A stretch of 64,000 nt of DNA, taken from the NCBI GenBank assembly GCA_910588145.1, contig CAJUPO010000004.1:62001-126000 (forward strand), in the 5' to 3' direction. The stretch's first letter is position 1. Each line of letters opens with the position of its first letter. Origin of the DNA: an uncultured Oscillospiraceae bacterium (GTDB lineage Bacteria; Bacillota; Clostridia; Oscillospirales; Ruminococcaceae). The notes beneath the pieces were generated by a model. The model saw only the letters and a list, made by a program, of their open reading frames with translations, was not told the origin of the DNA and searched no databases. The translations under genes were made by a program, and so were the position numbers. This document shows positions 15,930 to 24,316 of this stretch, piece by piece.

Positions 15930-16784
15930 ATGAGAACAGAAAAAAATATTCATACTTTTATAGGCTGCGACAACGAATATGACGAAAGTAAAATTGTAAT
16001 ATTCGGAGCGCCGTTTGACAGCACAACATCTTATCGTCCTGGTACAAGATTTGCAAGCTCGGCAATGAGAAATGAAAGCTTCGGTATTGAAACATACAGT
16101 CCGTATCAGGACAAGGATCTTGAGGATATTGAAGTTTTTGACGGGGGTGATCTTGAACTTTGCTTCGGAAGTCCTGAATCTGCTCTGTGTGATATTGAAA
16201 GCTGCGCAGCACAAATTTTAAATGACCAAAAAATCCCCCTTATGATAGGCGGAGAACATCTTGTTACTTTAGGAGCTGTAAGAGCAGCTTATAAAAAGTA
16301 TCCAGATTTACATATTATTCATTTTGACGCTCATGCAGACCTGCGTGACGACTATCTGGGACAAAAGCTTTCTCATGCCTGTGTTATGAGAAGATGTCAT
16401 GAGCTTATAGGAGACGGAAAAATCTTTCAGTTTGGTATAAGAAGCGGAGACCGTGAAGAATTTTACTGGGGAAAGAACCATGTAACAACTAATAAATTTG
16501 ATTTTTCCGGAATAGAAAACCTTTATAAAATTATCGGAGACAGTCCTGTATATTTTACGCTTGACCTCGATGTTCTTGACCCGTCTTGTTTTCCGGGTAC
16601 GGGTACTCCTGAAGCCGGCGGTGTAGGCTTTGTTGAACTGCTTAATGCAGTTAAAACCGTATCAGAACTTAATATCGTTGGACTTGATATAAACGAACTT
16701 TCTCCAATGCTTGATTCAAGCGGTGCCTCAACTGCTCTTGCTTGTAAGCTGTTAAGAGAAATTCTTCTTTATATCTATAAGTAA
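15930..16784 (+). CDS. speB: Agmatinase family ureohydrolase
   Basis: Hydrolyses agmatine to putrescine and urea in a dimanganese site. The 284-residue product has the ureohydrolase metal motifs GGEHLVTLG, HIIHFDAHADLRD and FTLDLDVLDPS, and the PGTGTPEAGG substrate loop. The length and the absence of the arginase SPxxxxTG pattern favour agmatinase over arginase. GGAG of the upstream gene end provides the binding site. Together with the adjacent decarboxylase it completes arginine to agmatine to putrescine. Confidence 0.92.
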   Translation: MRTEKNIHTFIGCDNEYDESKIVIFGAPFDSTTSYRPGTRFASSAMRNESFGIETYSPYQDKDLEDIEVFDGGDLELCFGSPESALCDIESCAAQILNDQKIPLMIGGEHLVTLGAVRAAYKKYPDLHIIHFDAHADLRDDYLGQKLSHACVMRRCHELIGDGKIFQFGIRSGDREEFYWGKNHVTTNKFDFSGIENLYKIIGDSPVYFTLDLDVLDPSCFPGTGTPEAGGVGFVELLNAVKTVSELNIVGLDINELSPMLDSSGASTALACKLLREILLYIYK

Positions 16785-16800
16785 ATCGGAGGTAATTACA

Positions 16801-17703
16801 ATGGGTATATTTAAATTCTTTAGAAATAAAGAAAAAAAGAATGATTCTGATTTATCCCCCAATTGTAAAACTGATGATAAAATCAACTATGAAATAACTG
16901 TAAAAAAAGTATTAGATGAAATTGTATCAGAAACTGAAATACCTTGTATAAAAATCGAACTTACAGACCATAAAACATCTGTTTTTGAAAGTAAAGCCGG
17001 AGGTATAGGTTATGTGCCCAGAGAGAGTAAAATACCTGTTGATTCTTCTGGAAACCAGCTTAAACTTTTAGTACAGCTTGAATGTGATAAAATTAAACTT
17101 GAAGAATTTCCTAAATCTGGTTTGCTGCAATTCTGGATTGCAGCTAATGATGTATATGGTCTTGATTTTGACGACAGCACCAGGCAGAATACTTTCCGCA
17201 TTATTTATTACAAAACTATTGACTATACCGTTACTGAAGATGAAATAAAAGAAAAAGTAACTTTCCTTAAGAATACAGAAAATGATGAGAATGATTTCCC
17301 GCTAAACGGTGAATATGGTATAAGCTTTACCAATTCAAAGGATTCTATGTCTTTTTATGATTTCAGGTTTGAAGAGATATTCTGTGAAAAATTTAATCAC
17401 TTAATGCCGGATCAAACTATCAAATCTACATATGAGCTTGATGTAAATTTTAATGATATTATGGATGATATGAATTTAGAAGCCTTTTTACATAAAATTG
17501 GCGGTTATCCCGGATTCACCCAGACTGATCCCAGAGATGACGAAAAATATGATTTTCTGCTTCTTCAGCTTGACAGTGATTATGAAAATGATAATACTAA
17601 AATTATGTGGGGAGATTCAGGAATCTGTAATTTCTTTATAAATAGGGAAAAGCTTAAAAAATGCGATTTCAGTGATGTAATATATAACTGGGACTGCTAC
17701 TAA
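16801..17703 (+). CDS. DUF1963 (YwqG-family) protein
   Basis: A 300-residue soluble protein of the YwqG/DUF1963 family, whose function is unknown. Recognisable parts are KAGGIGYVPRES (about 66-77), LLVQLECDKI, KSGLLQFWIAANDVYG, KIGGYPGFTQTDPR and the C-terminal LLLQLDSD...IMWGDSGICNFFI block. A lysine-rich N-terminus (FFRNKEKKN) precedes the domain. CGGAGG lies nine bases before the ATG. It is set inside the polyamine cluster with only 16 bases to speB and 35 bases to the next gene, so it is co-transcribed. There is no known link between this family and polyamines. Confidence 0.82.
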   Translation: MGIFKFFRNKEKKNDSDLSPNCKTDDKINYEITVKKVLDEIVSETEIPCIKIELTDHKTSVFESKAGGIGYVPRESKIPVDSSGNQLKLLVQLECDKIKLEEFPKSGLLQFWIAANDVYGLDFDDSTRQNTFRIIYYKTIDYTVTEDEIKEKVTFLKNTENDENDFPLNGEYGISFTNSKDSMSFYDFRFEEIFCEKFNHLMPDQTIKSTYELDVNFNDIMDDMNLEAFLHKIGGYPGFTQTDPRDDEKYDFLLLQLDSDYENDNTKIMWGDSGICNFFINREKLKKCDFSDVIYNWDCY

Positions 17704-17738
17704 GAAAAACAAAAAACAAAAAAGGAGGACATTTAACT

Positions 17739-18941
17739 ATGTCTAAAGCTTTAATTATCGGCGCAGGCGGCGTTGCTGGGGTTGTAATACATAAGTGCTG
17801 TCAGAACAGTGAAGTTTTTACTGAAATATGTATTGCAAGCCGTACGAAATCAAAATGTGATAAGTTCAAGGATGAACTTCAAAATAAAACAACTACTAAA
17901 ATTACTACTGCTCAGGTTGACGCTGACAACGTACCGGAGCTTGTTGCACTTATAAATGAATATAAACCGGATATTGTAATTAATGTGGCTCTTCCCTATC
18001 AGGATCTTCATATTATGGACGCCTGTCTCGAAACAGGGGTTGATTATCTTGATACAGCAAATTATGAACCGGAGGATACCGCTAAGTTTGAATATAAGTG
18101 GCAGTGGGATTATAAAGAAAGATTTGAAAAGGCTGGGATAACTGCTGTTTTAGGCTGCGGATTTGATCCCGGTGTTACAGGAGTTTTTTCTGCTTATGCA
18201 CAAAAGCATTATTTTGATGAAATAAACTATATTGATATTCTTGACTGCAACGGCGGAGATCATGGTTATCCTTTTGCAACAAATTTTAATCCTGAAATAA
18301 ATATCCGTGAGGTATCTGCTAAGGGCAGCTATATCGAAGACGGTAAATGGGTAGAAACTGAGCCTATGGAAATTAAAAGAACTTATAATTTTGATCAGGT
18401 TGGCGAAAAGGATATGTACCTGCTTCATCATGAGGAACTCGAATCTCTTGCCATTAATATAAAAGGCATTAAACGTATTAGATTCTTCATGACTTTTGGT
18501 CAAAGTTACCTTACTCATCTGAAATGCCTTGAAAACGTCGGAATGACTTCCATAGAACCTATAGAATATGAGGGAAAATCTATTGTTCCTCTTCAATTCC
18601 TGAAAGCTGTGCTTCCGGATCCGTCTACATTGGGTCCAAGAACAGTAGGTAAAACCAATATAGGCTGTATATTCCAGGGGAAGAAAGATGGAAAACCAGT
18701 AAATTATTATTTATACAATGTCTGCGACCATCAGGAATGCTATAAAGAAGTTGGTTCTCAGGCAATTTCATATACAACAGGTGTGCCTGCAATGATAGGA
18801 GCTTCTATGGTTCTGACTGGAAAATGGAAAAAGCCCGGAGTCTATAATGTAGAGGAATTTAATCCGGATCCATTTATGGATGAACTTAACAAATGGGGAC
18901 TTCCATGGACTGAAAATTTTGAACCGGTTTTGGTAGATTAA
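17739..18941 (+). CDS. Carboxy(nor)spermidine dehydrogenase
   Basis: Saccharopine dehydrogenase-family protein of 400 residues with an N-terminal Rossmann motif, ALIIGAGGVAGVVIHKC. It also has INVALPYQDLHIMDACLETGVDYLDTANYE, LGCGFDPGVTGVF and TGVPAMIGASMVLTGKW. These fit the enzyme that reductively condenses aspartate beta-semialdehyde with putrescine (or diaminopropane) to carboxyspermidine (or carboxynorspermidine). The assignment rests on the family and on nspC two genes downstream, which would remove the carboxyl group. AAAGGAGG lies 11 bases before the ATG. With speD/speE in the same cluster, this gives two routes to spermidine. Confidence 0.88.
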   Translation: MSKALIIGAGGVAGVVIHKCCQNSEVFTEICIASRTKSKCDKFKDELQNKTTTKITTAQVDADNVPELVALINEYKPDIVINVALPYQDLHIMDACLETGVDYLDTANYEPEDTAKFEYKWQWDYKERFEKAGITAVLGCGFDPGVTGVFSAYAQKHYFDEINYIDILDCNGGDHGYPFATNFNPEINIREVSAKGSYIEDGKWVETEPMEIKRTYNFDQVGEKDMYLLHHEELESLAINIKGIKRIRFFMTFGQSYLTHLKCLENVGMTSIEPIEYEGKSIVPLQFLKAVLPDPSTLGPRTVGKTNIGCIFQGKKDGKPVNYYLYNVCDHQECYKEVGSQAISYTTGVPAMIGASMVLTGKWKKPGVYNVEEFNPDPFMDELNKWGLPWTENFEPVLVD

Positions 18942-18975
18942 TTATCTTATTAATATAAAGGATTGGTGATTAGAA

Positions 18976-19287
18976 TTGATTTTAGTTAATACCGATTATA
19001 TTACTGGAAAAAATTTTGAAATGATTGGACTTGTCAAGGGTTCTACTATACAATCAAAGCATATGGGTAAGGATATACTTCAGGGCTTCAAAAATATGGT
19101 AGGCGGAGAACTAAAGTCATATACCCAAATGATGAATGAAGCTCGTGAGCTTGCTACTCAGAGAATGGTACAGGAAGCAACTTCTATGGGAGCTGATGCA
19201 ATAGTAAATATTCGTTATGCTTCATCTGCAATTGTACAGGGAGCAGCCGAAGTTATTGCTTACGGCACGGCTGTAAAGTTTATCTGA
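18976..19287 (+). CDS. YbjQ-family (UPF0145) protein
   Basis: A 103-residue soluble protein of the YbjQ/UPF0145 family, often described as a putative heavy-metal-binding domain and thought to form pentamers. Family landmarks are VNTDYITGKNFEMIGLVKG, MMNEARELATQRMVQEA and GADAIVNIRY. The start is TTG at 18976 with GGATTGGTG upstream. It lies between the carboxyspermidine dehydrogenase and decarboxylase genes and is followed by a hairpin. Its role is unknown; position alone suggests co-expression with polyamine genes. Confidence 0.88.
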   Translation: MILVNTDYITGKNFEMIGLVKGSTIQSKHMGKDILQGFKNMVGGELKSYTQMMNEARELATQRMVQEATSMGADAIVNIRYASSAIVQGAAEVIAYGTAVKFI

Positions 19288-19303
19288 TAAAAAATAAAAA
19301 GTA

Positions 19304-19330
19304 AATGCCGCATAAATACTGTGCGGCATT
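19304..19330 (+). terminator. Hairpin between ybjQ-like gene and nspC
   Basis: A nine-base perfect stem, AATGCCGCA/TGCGGCATT, loop of nine. The following AATTTAATT is only weakly T-rich, so it may be a partial terminator or RNA-stability element rather than the end of the operon. Confidence 0.5.
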
Positions 19331-19356
19331 AATTTAATTGTAAAAAGGTGTCAATA

Positions 19357-20505
19357 ATGATAGAAAAGTTTATTATGAAAAATCCTGAATTTCAGACTCC
19401 ATGCTATATATTGGATGAAAAAAAGCTTATCAAAAATCTCGAAATTTTGCAGCAAATTCAAAATCAAACTGGATGTAAAATTTTGCTTGCACAAAAAGCT
19501 TTTTCTATGTTTTCTGTTTATCCGCTGATAAAAAAATATATTTCCGGCACAACTGCCAGCGGAATATTTGAAGCTAAACTGGGCTTTGAAGAAATGGGAA
19601 AAGAAAATCATATATTTGCTCCTGCATATCCTGATAAGGATATGGATGAAATTATTCGAATATGTGACCATATAGTTTTCAATTCTTTCAGTCAATGGAA
19701 TAAATATCGTGATAAAATTATTAAATCCCCCCATTCCCCTGAATGCGGCATTCGTATTAATCCGCAGTATTCTGAAATTGAAACAGATATTTACAATCCC
19801 TGTTTTTCCGGTTCCAGAATGGGTGTAACTTTAGAAAACTTTGACGATACTGCTCTTGAAAGAATCAGCGGTCTGCATTTTCATACTATGTGTGAACAAA
19901 ATTCAGATACCCTTGAACGTACCATCAAAGTAGTAGATGAAAAATTTGGCAGATATCTTAAAAATATGAAATGGATAAACTTTGGCGGCGGACACCACAT
20001 TACCCGTGAAGATTATGATATTAATAAACTGATAAGCTGTATTAATTATTTTCAGGATAAATATAATCTTAAAGTTTATCTTGAACCAGGCGAGGCAGTA
20101 GCCCTTAATGCCGGCTATCTTGTATCAACCGTTCTTGATGTTGTCAGCAATGAAATTGATATAGCTATACTTGACGCATCGGCTGCGTGTCATATGCCGG
20201 ATGTACTTGAAATGCCATACAGACCGTATATCGTTGACAGCGGTAAATGGAACGAAAAACAATATAATTACCGTCTTGGCGGAAATACTTGTCTTGCAGG
20301 AGATATTATAGGAGATTACTCTTTTAATAAACCTATTTTGCCTGGATCAAAACTTATATTTTGTGATATGGCAATTTATTCTATGGTAAAGAATAATACT
20401 TTTAATGGTATTCCCCTGCCGTCAATAGGCATTCTTAAAGAATCCGGAGAGTTTGAATTGGTCAAGCAATTTGGCTATGAAGATTTTAAAAATAGATTAT
20501 CATGA
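19357..20505 (+). CDS. nspC: Carboxynorspermidine/carboxyspermidine decarboxylase
   Basis: PLP-dependent alanine-racemase-fold decarboxylase that converts carboxyspermidine to spermidine. The 382-residue product has FQTPCYILDEKKL at the start, the PLP lysine in ILLAQKAFSMFS (about residue 40), ISGLHFHTMCEQN, WINFGGGHHITREDYD, YLEPGEAVALNAGYL, and the GGNTCLAGD cysteine loop near the C-terminus. ATG at 19357 with AAAGG eight bases upstream is preferred over GTG at 19348. The stop overlaps the start of the next radical SAM gene. Confidence 0.92.
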   Translation: MIEKFIMKNPEFQTPCYILDEKKLIKNLEILQQIQNQTGCKILLAQKAFSMFSVYPLIKKYISGTTASGIFEAKLGFEEMGKENHIFAPAYPDKDMDEIIRICDHIVFNSFSQWNKYRDKIIKSPHSPECGIRINPQYSEIETDIYNPCFSGSRMGVTLENFDDTALERISGLHFHTMCEQNSDTLERTIKVVDEKFGRYLKNMKWINFGGGHHITREDYDINKLISCINYFQDKYNLKVYLEPGEAVALNAGYLVSTVLDVVSNEIDIAILDASAACHMPDVLEMPYRPYIVDSGKWNEKQYNYRLGGNTCLAGDIIGDYSFNKPILPGSKLIFCDMAIYSMVKNNTFNGIPLPSIGILKESGEFELVKQFGYEDFKNRLS

Positions 20506-21395
20506 TGTATGACATTAATAATTGCAGCTTATGTCCTCGTAATTGCCAAGCTGACCGTACTAAATCAAACGGAGTATGCAGATCAGGGGAAATGGTAATA
20601 GCAGCAAGAGCTTCCCTTCATTACTGGGAAGAACCCTGTATCAGCGGCACAAACGGTTCTGGAACAATTTTTTTCTCAGGCTGCGCATTAAAATGCTGTT
20701 TTTGTCAGAATTATAATATTAGCCATCAGAATGAAGGAAAAAATATAGATATTAAAAGGCTGTCAGAAATATTTCTTGAACTAAAAAACAGAGGCGCTCA
20801 TAATATTAACTTAGTAAACCCTACACATTTTGTACCTCAGATAATCTCCGCACTTGACAATGTGAAAGATAAGCTTGAAGGAATACCTATTGTATATAAC
20901 TGCGGAGGATACGAAAAAATTGAAACTTTAGAATTGCTTAAAGGATACATAGACATATATCTTCCGGACCTTAAATATATGGATAATAAAATATCTGAAA
21001 GATATTCAAAGGCGGAAAATTATTTTGAATATGCATCCAAAGCTATTAAAGAAATGCACCGTCAACAATCAAAGATTACAATGAATGGTAATATTATGAA
21101 AAGCGGATTAATAATACGTCATATGGTTATACCAGGTTGCAGACATGATTCGCTTAAACTTTTAAATTGGTTATATGAGAATTTACCAGTTGATTCTTTT
21201 CTGCTAAGTCTAATGAGTCAATTTACTCCGACATATAAATGCAAAGAATATCCAGAAATAAATCGCAGAATTACTACTTTTGAATACAATTCAGTAACTG
21301 CCCATGCAGCTGATCTTGGCTTTAAAGGCTATACCCAAAGTCGATCTTCTGCTGATTCATTGTATACCCCTGATTTTAACCTGGAGGGAATTTAA
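20502..21395 (+). CDS. PflX-like radical SAM protein
   Basis: A 297-residue radical SAM protein of the COG1313 group, distant from pyruvate formate-lyase activases. The N-terminal CSLCPRNCQADR...GVC motif may hold an extra cluster. The SAM cluster motif is SGCALKCCFCQNYNISH (CXXXCXXC, about residues 65-73). Further marks are LVNPTHFVPQII, IPIVYNCGGYE and YLPDLKYMD. Substrate unknown. Its start overlaps the end of nspC (ATGATG), so it is translationally coupled to the polyamine genes, though there is no established link. A terminator follows immediately. Confidence 0.85.
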   Translation: MMYDINNCSLCPRNCQADRTKSNGVCRSGEMVIAARASLHYWEEPCISGTNGSGTIFFSGCALKCCFCQNYNISHQNEGKNIDIKRLSEIFLELKNRGAHNINLVNPTHFVPQIISALDNVKDKLEGIPIVYNCGGYEKIETLELLKGYIDIYLPDLKYMDNKISERYSKAENYFEYASKAIKEMHRQQSKITMNGNIMKSGLIIRHMVIPGCRHDSLKLLNWLYENLPVDSFLLSLMSQFTPTYKCKEYPEINRRITTFEYNSVTAHAADLGFKGYTQSRSSADSLYTPDFNLEGI

Positions 21396-21427
21396 AAGCC
21401 GCTGTTTTTATATCAGCGGCTTTTTTA
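21394..21427. terminator. Bidirectional terminator at end of polyamine cluster
   Basis: AAAAGCCGCTG/CAGCGGCTTTTTT hairpin (21394-21426) between two convergent operons; T tracts on both strands allow it to act both ways. It overlaps the last codons of the merR-like gene. Confidence 0.88.
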
Positions 21428-21808
21428 ATTTTTTATAAGTTTTTTCTCACATATTTTAATTGCTTCATTTTCATATAATTTAATTTTATAATCAAGACGT
21501 TCAAGTGTTTGCTGCATATCATTAATTTTATTTTGCAAAATCTCACGCTGCTCTATAAGAATATCTTTTCTTGCTGTAATTGTTTCATCTCCCTGACGGA
21601 ACAGCTGAACATATTTAATTAAGACTTCAATAGGTAATCCGGCATTTCTCATACATTTAATAAATTCAACCCAATTACATGATTCAGTATCATAATCACG
21701 CAGTCCGCTTTGATTTCTTGGAACCGGCGGAAGAAGTCCGATACGCTCATAATACCTTAAAGTATCAGAGGACAACTCATATTTTTTACTTACTTCTGAA
21801 ATAGTCAT
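21425..21808 (-). CDS. MerR-family transcriptional regulator
   Basis: A 127-residue regulator. The N-terminal winged helix starts MTISEVSKKYELSSDTLRYY and continues ERIGLLPPVPRNQSGLRDY, the MerR recognition region. A coiled coil of about 45 residues follows (DILIEQREILQNKINDMQQ). There is no cysteine pattern for metal binding, so it resembles the organic-signal YfmP/AdhR-type members. ATG at 21808 with AGGAG nine bases upstream is preferred over 21844, which overlaps the upstream DJ-1 gene. The 16-base gap implies co-transcription with that gene. Confidence 0.9.
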   Translation of the reverse strand: MTISEVSKKYELSSDTLRYYERIGLLPPVPRNQSGLRDYDTESCNWVEFIKCMRNAGLPIEVLIKYVQLFRQGDETITARKDILIEQREILQNKINDMQQTLERLDYKIKLYENEAIKICEKKLIKN

Positions 21809-21824
21809 TTTTATATCTCCTAAA

Positions 21825-22406
21825 TTAACAAAATCCCATAGCATGCTTTACTTTTATCATCTTTTCACGATCCAAAAGCATTTTTAATAATTCAAATGCA
21901 ACATCTGGCGCCGTTTCAGGACAGTATGAAGTAATAATATTTTCATTAACAACTATTCTTTCATTTATTACTGAGGCTCCCAATTCAGACAATTGCTTTT
22001 GCCGATGTGCATCATTCAGATGATATGTTGTAGCTCTTTTCCCATTCAATATACCGCTTTTACCTAATGGTAATGCACCAACGCAAACAGAAGCAATAAT
22101 TTTTCCTTGTTGGTTAAATTCTTGTATCATGCTTAAAAGTTCTTTATTATATGCTTCTTTATAAAATCCAAATTCCTCAAATCCACCTGGAATAGCTAAT
22201 GCATCATATTCTTCTATGTCAATTTCATTTATCAGCTTGTCAACCATTACAGGTACACCGAATGCGCTGATTACCTTTTTATTAAAGCCGCAAGTTTCTA
22301 TCTGTACGTCATATCCATAATCATTTCTTGCCCACCCAAATATATCTATAAATACGCTGAATTCCATGGTTTCAAAGCCTTTAGCACAAAATAACAATAT
22401 TTTCAT
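21825..22406 (-). CDS. DJ-1/PfpI family protein
   Basis: A 193-residue DJ-1/ThiJ/PfpI superfamily protein. The flavodoxin-like fold starts MKILLFCAKGFETMEF, whose glutamate is the conserved acid. The nucleophile elbow is IASVCVGALPLGKSGIL (cysteine about residue 100), then ATTYHLNDAHRQ and IITSYCPETAPDVAFELL. Members include glyoxalases, deglycases and regulators; the exact activity is not readable. ATG at 22406 with GAGG upstream is preferred over 22421. It is paired with the MerR gene downstream and lies 24 bases after the GH25 gene. Confidence 0.9.
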   Translation of the reverse strand: MKILLFCAKGFETMEFSVFIDIFGWARNDYGYDVQIETCGFNKKVISAFGVPVMVDKLINEIDIEEYDALAIPGGFEEFGFYKEAYNKELLSMIQEFNQQGKIIASVCVGALPLGKSGILNGKRATTYHLNDAHRQKQLSELGASVINERIVVNENIITSYCPETAPDVAFELLKMLLDREKMIKVKHAMGFC

Positions 22407-22430
22407 TTTTACATACCTCATTCTATTATT

Positions 22431-23387
22431 TTAACTTTTAGAATAGTCCTTAAAGCATATATTAAGGTCTACATCACCCTCAATTCCCGGAACTGAGCCT
22501 GTACTTGTATACTGCCACATGGTAAAATCATAATAATATGTAGGTTCAGAATTATATTCTGCAAGCCAAAAATCATAGTCAGTAAGTCTATTTAAGTCAA
22601 GCTTAAACATGGTTGTTTTTTTATTCTGATAAATCATCGGAGTATAACCTGCTTCTTTTACAGATTCACAGAATGCTATACAACTGTCTGTAAGAATATC
22701 AACCGGTACATCGTCTGTTCTTGCAGTGTCATCGTAAATGATTTCCCAGTCATATACAACGGGATATGTAATATCAAGGTTCTTAAGGTTATCTATTACA
22801 AGCTGAGCTTCTTCCACTGCTTCTTCAGCCGTAATTGCTTGTGAGAAAAAATAAACTCCTACGTCAAGTCCGGCTGCCCTCGCTCCTTTTACATTGGCAA
22901 CAAAATTATCATCTATCCCTGGTTCTCCTGAACCATATCCCCTGAATCCTAATCTTATCATAGCAAAATCTATTCCAGAAGCTTTTACAGCTTCCCAATC
23001 TATATCGTTTTGGTGAACAGATACATCTACGCCGAGTATAGAATCGATTTCAGCATTTTCTACATAATACATTCTTCCATTACGATTTTTTATCTGTTCC
23101 CTGTTTTTAGAAAATTCGGGAACGCCCTCTATTACTGGAATCCAAATTTCACCGAATGTACTGTCAGACATAAGAATTTTTTTTCCGCTCAAATTATAAT
23201 AATTATCATTTACTTTTCTTTCAATTTTTTCATAGTCTATTGCTTCTTTTTTTTCTTCTGCATTTGCCAGGGTTTCGACAGTTTTACCCTTTCCATTATT
23301 TCTGTAAACAAAAATAACCAAAACAGACAGCATTAATATAACTAAAAATTCCAAAATAATAATGATGTTTTTAAGTACTGATTTCAT
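22431..23387 (-). CDS. GH25 muramidase-like protein, membrane anchored
   Basis: A 318-residue protein with one N-terminal membrane helix (about 7-28), an extracytoplasmic linker, and a C-terminal GH25 lysozyme domain (about 118-315). Catalytic-region motifs are GVDVSVHQNDIDW, FAMIRLGFRGYGSGE, VGVYFFSQAIT, PVVYDWEIIYDD (the acidic pair) and FTMWQYTSTGSVPGIEGDVDLN. It should cleave muramyl bonds in peptidoglycan outside the cell while tethered to the membrane. GGAG lies upstream of the ATG at 23387, and a promoter is proposed at 23418-23446. Confidence 0.92.
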   Translation of the reverse strand: MKSVLKNIIIILEFLVILMLSVLVIFVYRNNGKGKTVETLANAEEKKEAIDYEKIERKVNDNYYNLSGKKILMSDSTFGEIWIPVIEGVPEFSKNREQIKNRNGRMYYVENAEIDSILGVDVSVHQNDIDWEAVKASGIDFAMIRLGFRGYGSGEPGIDDNFVANVKGARAAGLDVGVYFFSQAITAEEAVEEAQLVIDNLKNLDITYPVVYDWEIIYDDTARTDDVPVDILTDSCIAFCESVKEAGYTPMIYQNKKTTMFKLDLNRLTDYDFWLAEYNSEPTYYYDFTMWQYTSTGSVPGIEGDVDLNICFKDYSKS

Positions 23388-23417
23388 TAAGTTTTCTCCT
23401 TTTTCTTATTACTATTA

Positions 23418-23446
23418 ATCATAACATAAAAAAAATAAAATGTAAA
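23418..23446 (-). promoter_or_regulatory. Putative promoter of the GH25 gene
   Basis: Minus-strand TTTACA (23441-23446), 17 bases, TATGAT (23418-23423). Confidence 0.6.
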
Positions 23447-23534
23447 TATAAAATCATATATAAATTGACATAGAACCAAATAAAATACTTTTTATTTTAA
23501 TATATTCATTATATACAATATCACAAACTTTTCA

Positions 23535-23563
23535 TTGACATATTTCATTTAAAATGTTATAAT
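23535..23563 (+). promoter_or_regulatory. Promoter of the PRTase-like gene
   Basis: TTGACA (23535-23540), 17 bases, TATAAT (23558-23563): perfect consensus, 31 bases before the start. Confidence 0.9.
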
Positions 23564-23594
23564 AATTTATATTAAAAAATGCGGAGGTATAAAC

Positions 23595-24236
23595 ATGGAA
23601 ACAAGAAAGCAGGAAATTAAATCCAAAAATAACGGAAAAATAAAAATTGGAATCATTCCTGGACATTTTGCAACAAACCACTCACACGTCAACTATTATA
23701 TTGATATGACAAAAATTAAAACCCATCATATGGTTGCTAAAGAAACAGCACGTGAACTGTCAAAAGCATATATTTCAAATACGTCAATTGATACTATCAT
23801 ATGCCTTGAGGGAACTGAAATTATTGGCGCATTTCTTGCAAGAGAACTTGCAAAAGAAGGACATACTTCTATAAACAGCGGTAAAGATATATGTGTTATT
23901 ACTCCGGAAACAAACGCAAATAATCAGATGATTTTCAGAGATAATATTCAAAAGCATATTTTTGGAAAACAAATACTTCTTCTCATTTCATCTGCTTCAA
24001 CCGGTAAAACTATTATACGCACAGTAGACTGCCTTCAGTACTATAATGGACAGCTTGCTGGTATTTCATCTATTTTCAGCGCAATAAATGAGTATAATGG
24101 ACTACCTGTAAATTCAATTTTTAAGTCTGATGATCTCCCAAATTATAAAACAATGGGCTCACATTCATGCGAGTTATGTCAAAACGGTCAGAAGGTTGAT
24201 GCTATTGTAAATAGTTACGGATATTCTAAAATATAA
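23595..24236 (+). CDS. Phosphoribosyltransferase-like protein, altered PRPP loop
   Basis: A 213-residue protein with the layout of orotate phosphoribosyltransferase-like proteins: GIIPGHFATNHSHVNYYIDM, then TIICLEGTEIIGAFLARELAKEG (PPi-loop region). The segment ILLLISSASTGKT is at the place of the 13-residue PRPP motif. The two acidic residues of that motif (normally DD) are replaced by I and S, although the TGxT turn remains. A C-terminal CELC plus GQKVDAIVNSYG is like clostridial homologues. It may be a regulator or a non-catalytic relative. GCGGAGG precedes the ATG. It is a single-gene unit with its own promoter and terminator. Confidence 0.75.
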   Translation: METRKQEIKSKNNGKIKIGIIPGHFATNHSHVNYYIDMTKIKTHHMVAKETARELSKAYISNTSIDTIICLEGTEIIGAFLARELAKEGHTSINSGKDICVITPETNANNQMIFRDNIQKHIFGKQILLLISSASTGKTIIRTVDCLQYYNGQLAGISSIFSAINEYNGLPVNSIFKSDDLPNYKTMGSHSCELCQNGQKVDAIVNSYGYSKI

Positions 24237-24271
24237 TTTAGCGAAAACCATAAAACTATAAATTAATTGAT

Positions 24272-24316
24272 AAAGCACTTTTTACTTGTAATCGGTAAAA
24301 AGTGCTTTACATTTTT
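24272..24316. terminator. Terminator between PRTase-like gene and yebC
   Basis: A perfect 14-base stem, AAAGCACTTTTTAC/GTAAAAAGTGCTTT (24272-24308), loop of nine, with a T-rich tail on the plus strand. Convergent position suggests use from both sides. Confidence 0.85.

Noticed and set aside
19304..19330. End of the polyamine operon before nspC
   Set aside because: The hairpin has a poor T tract and nspC has no visible promoter, so read-through is more likely than a new transcription unit.
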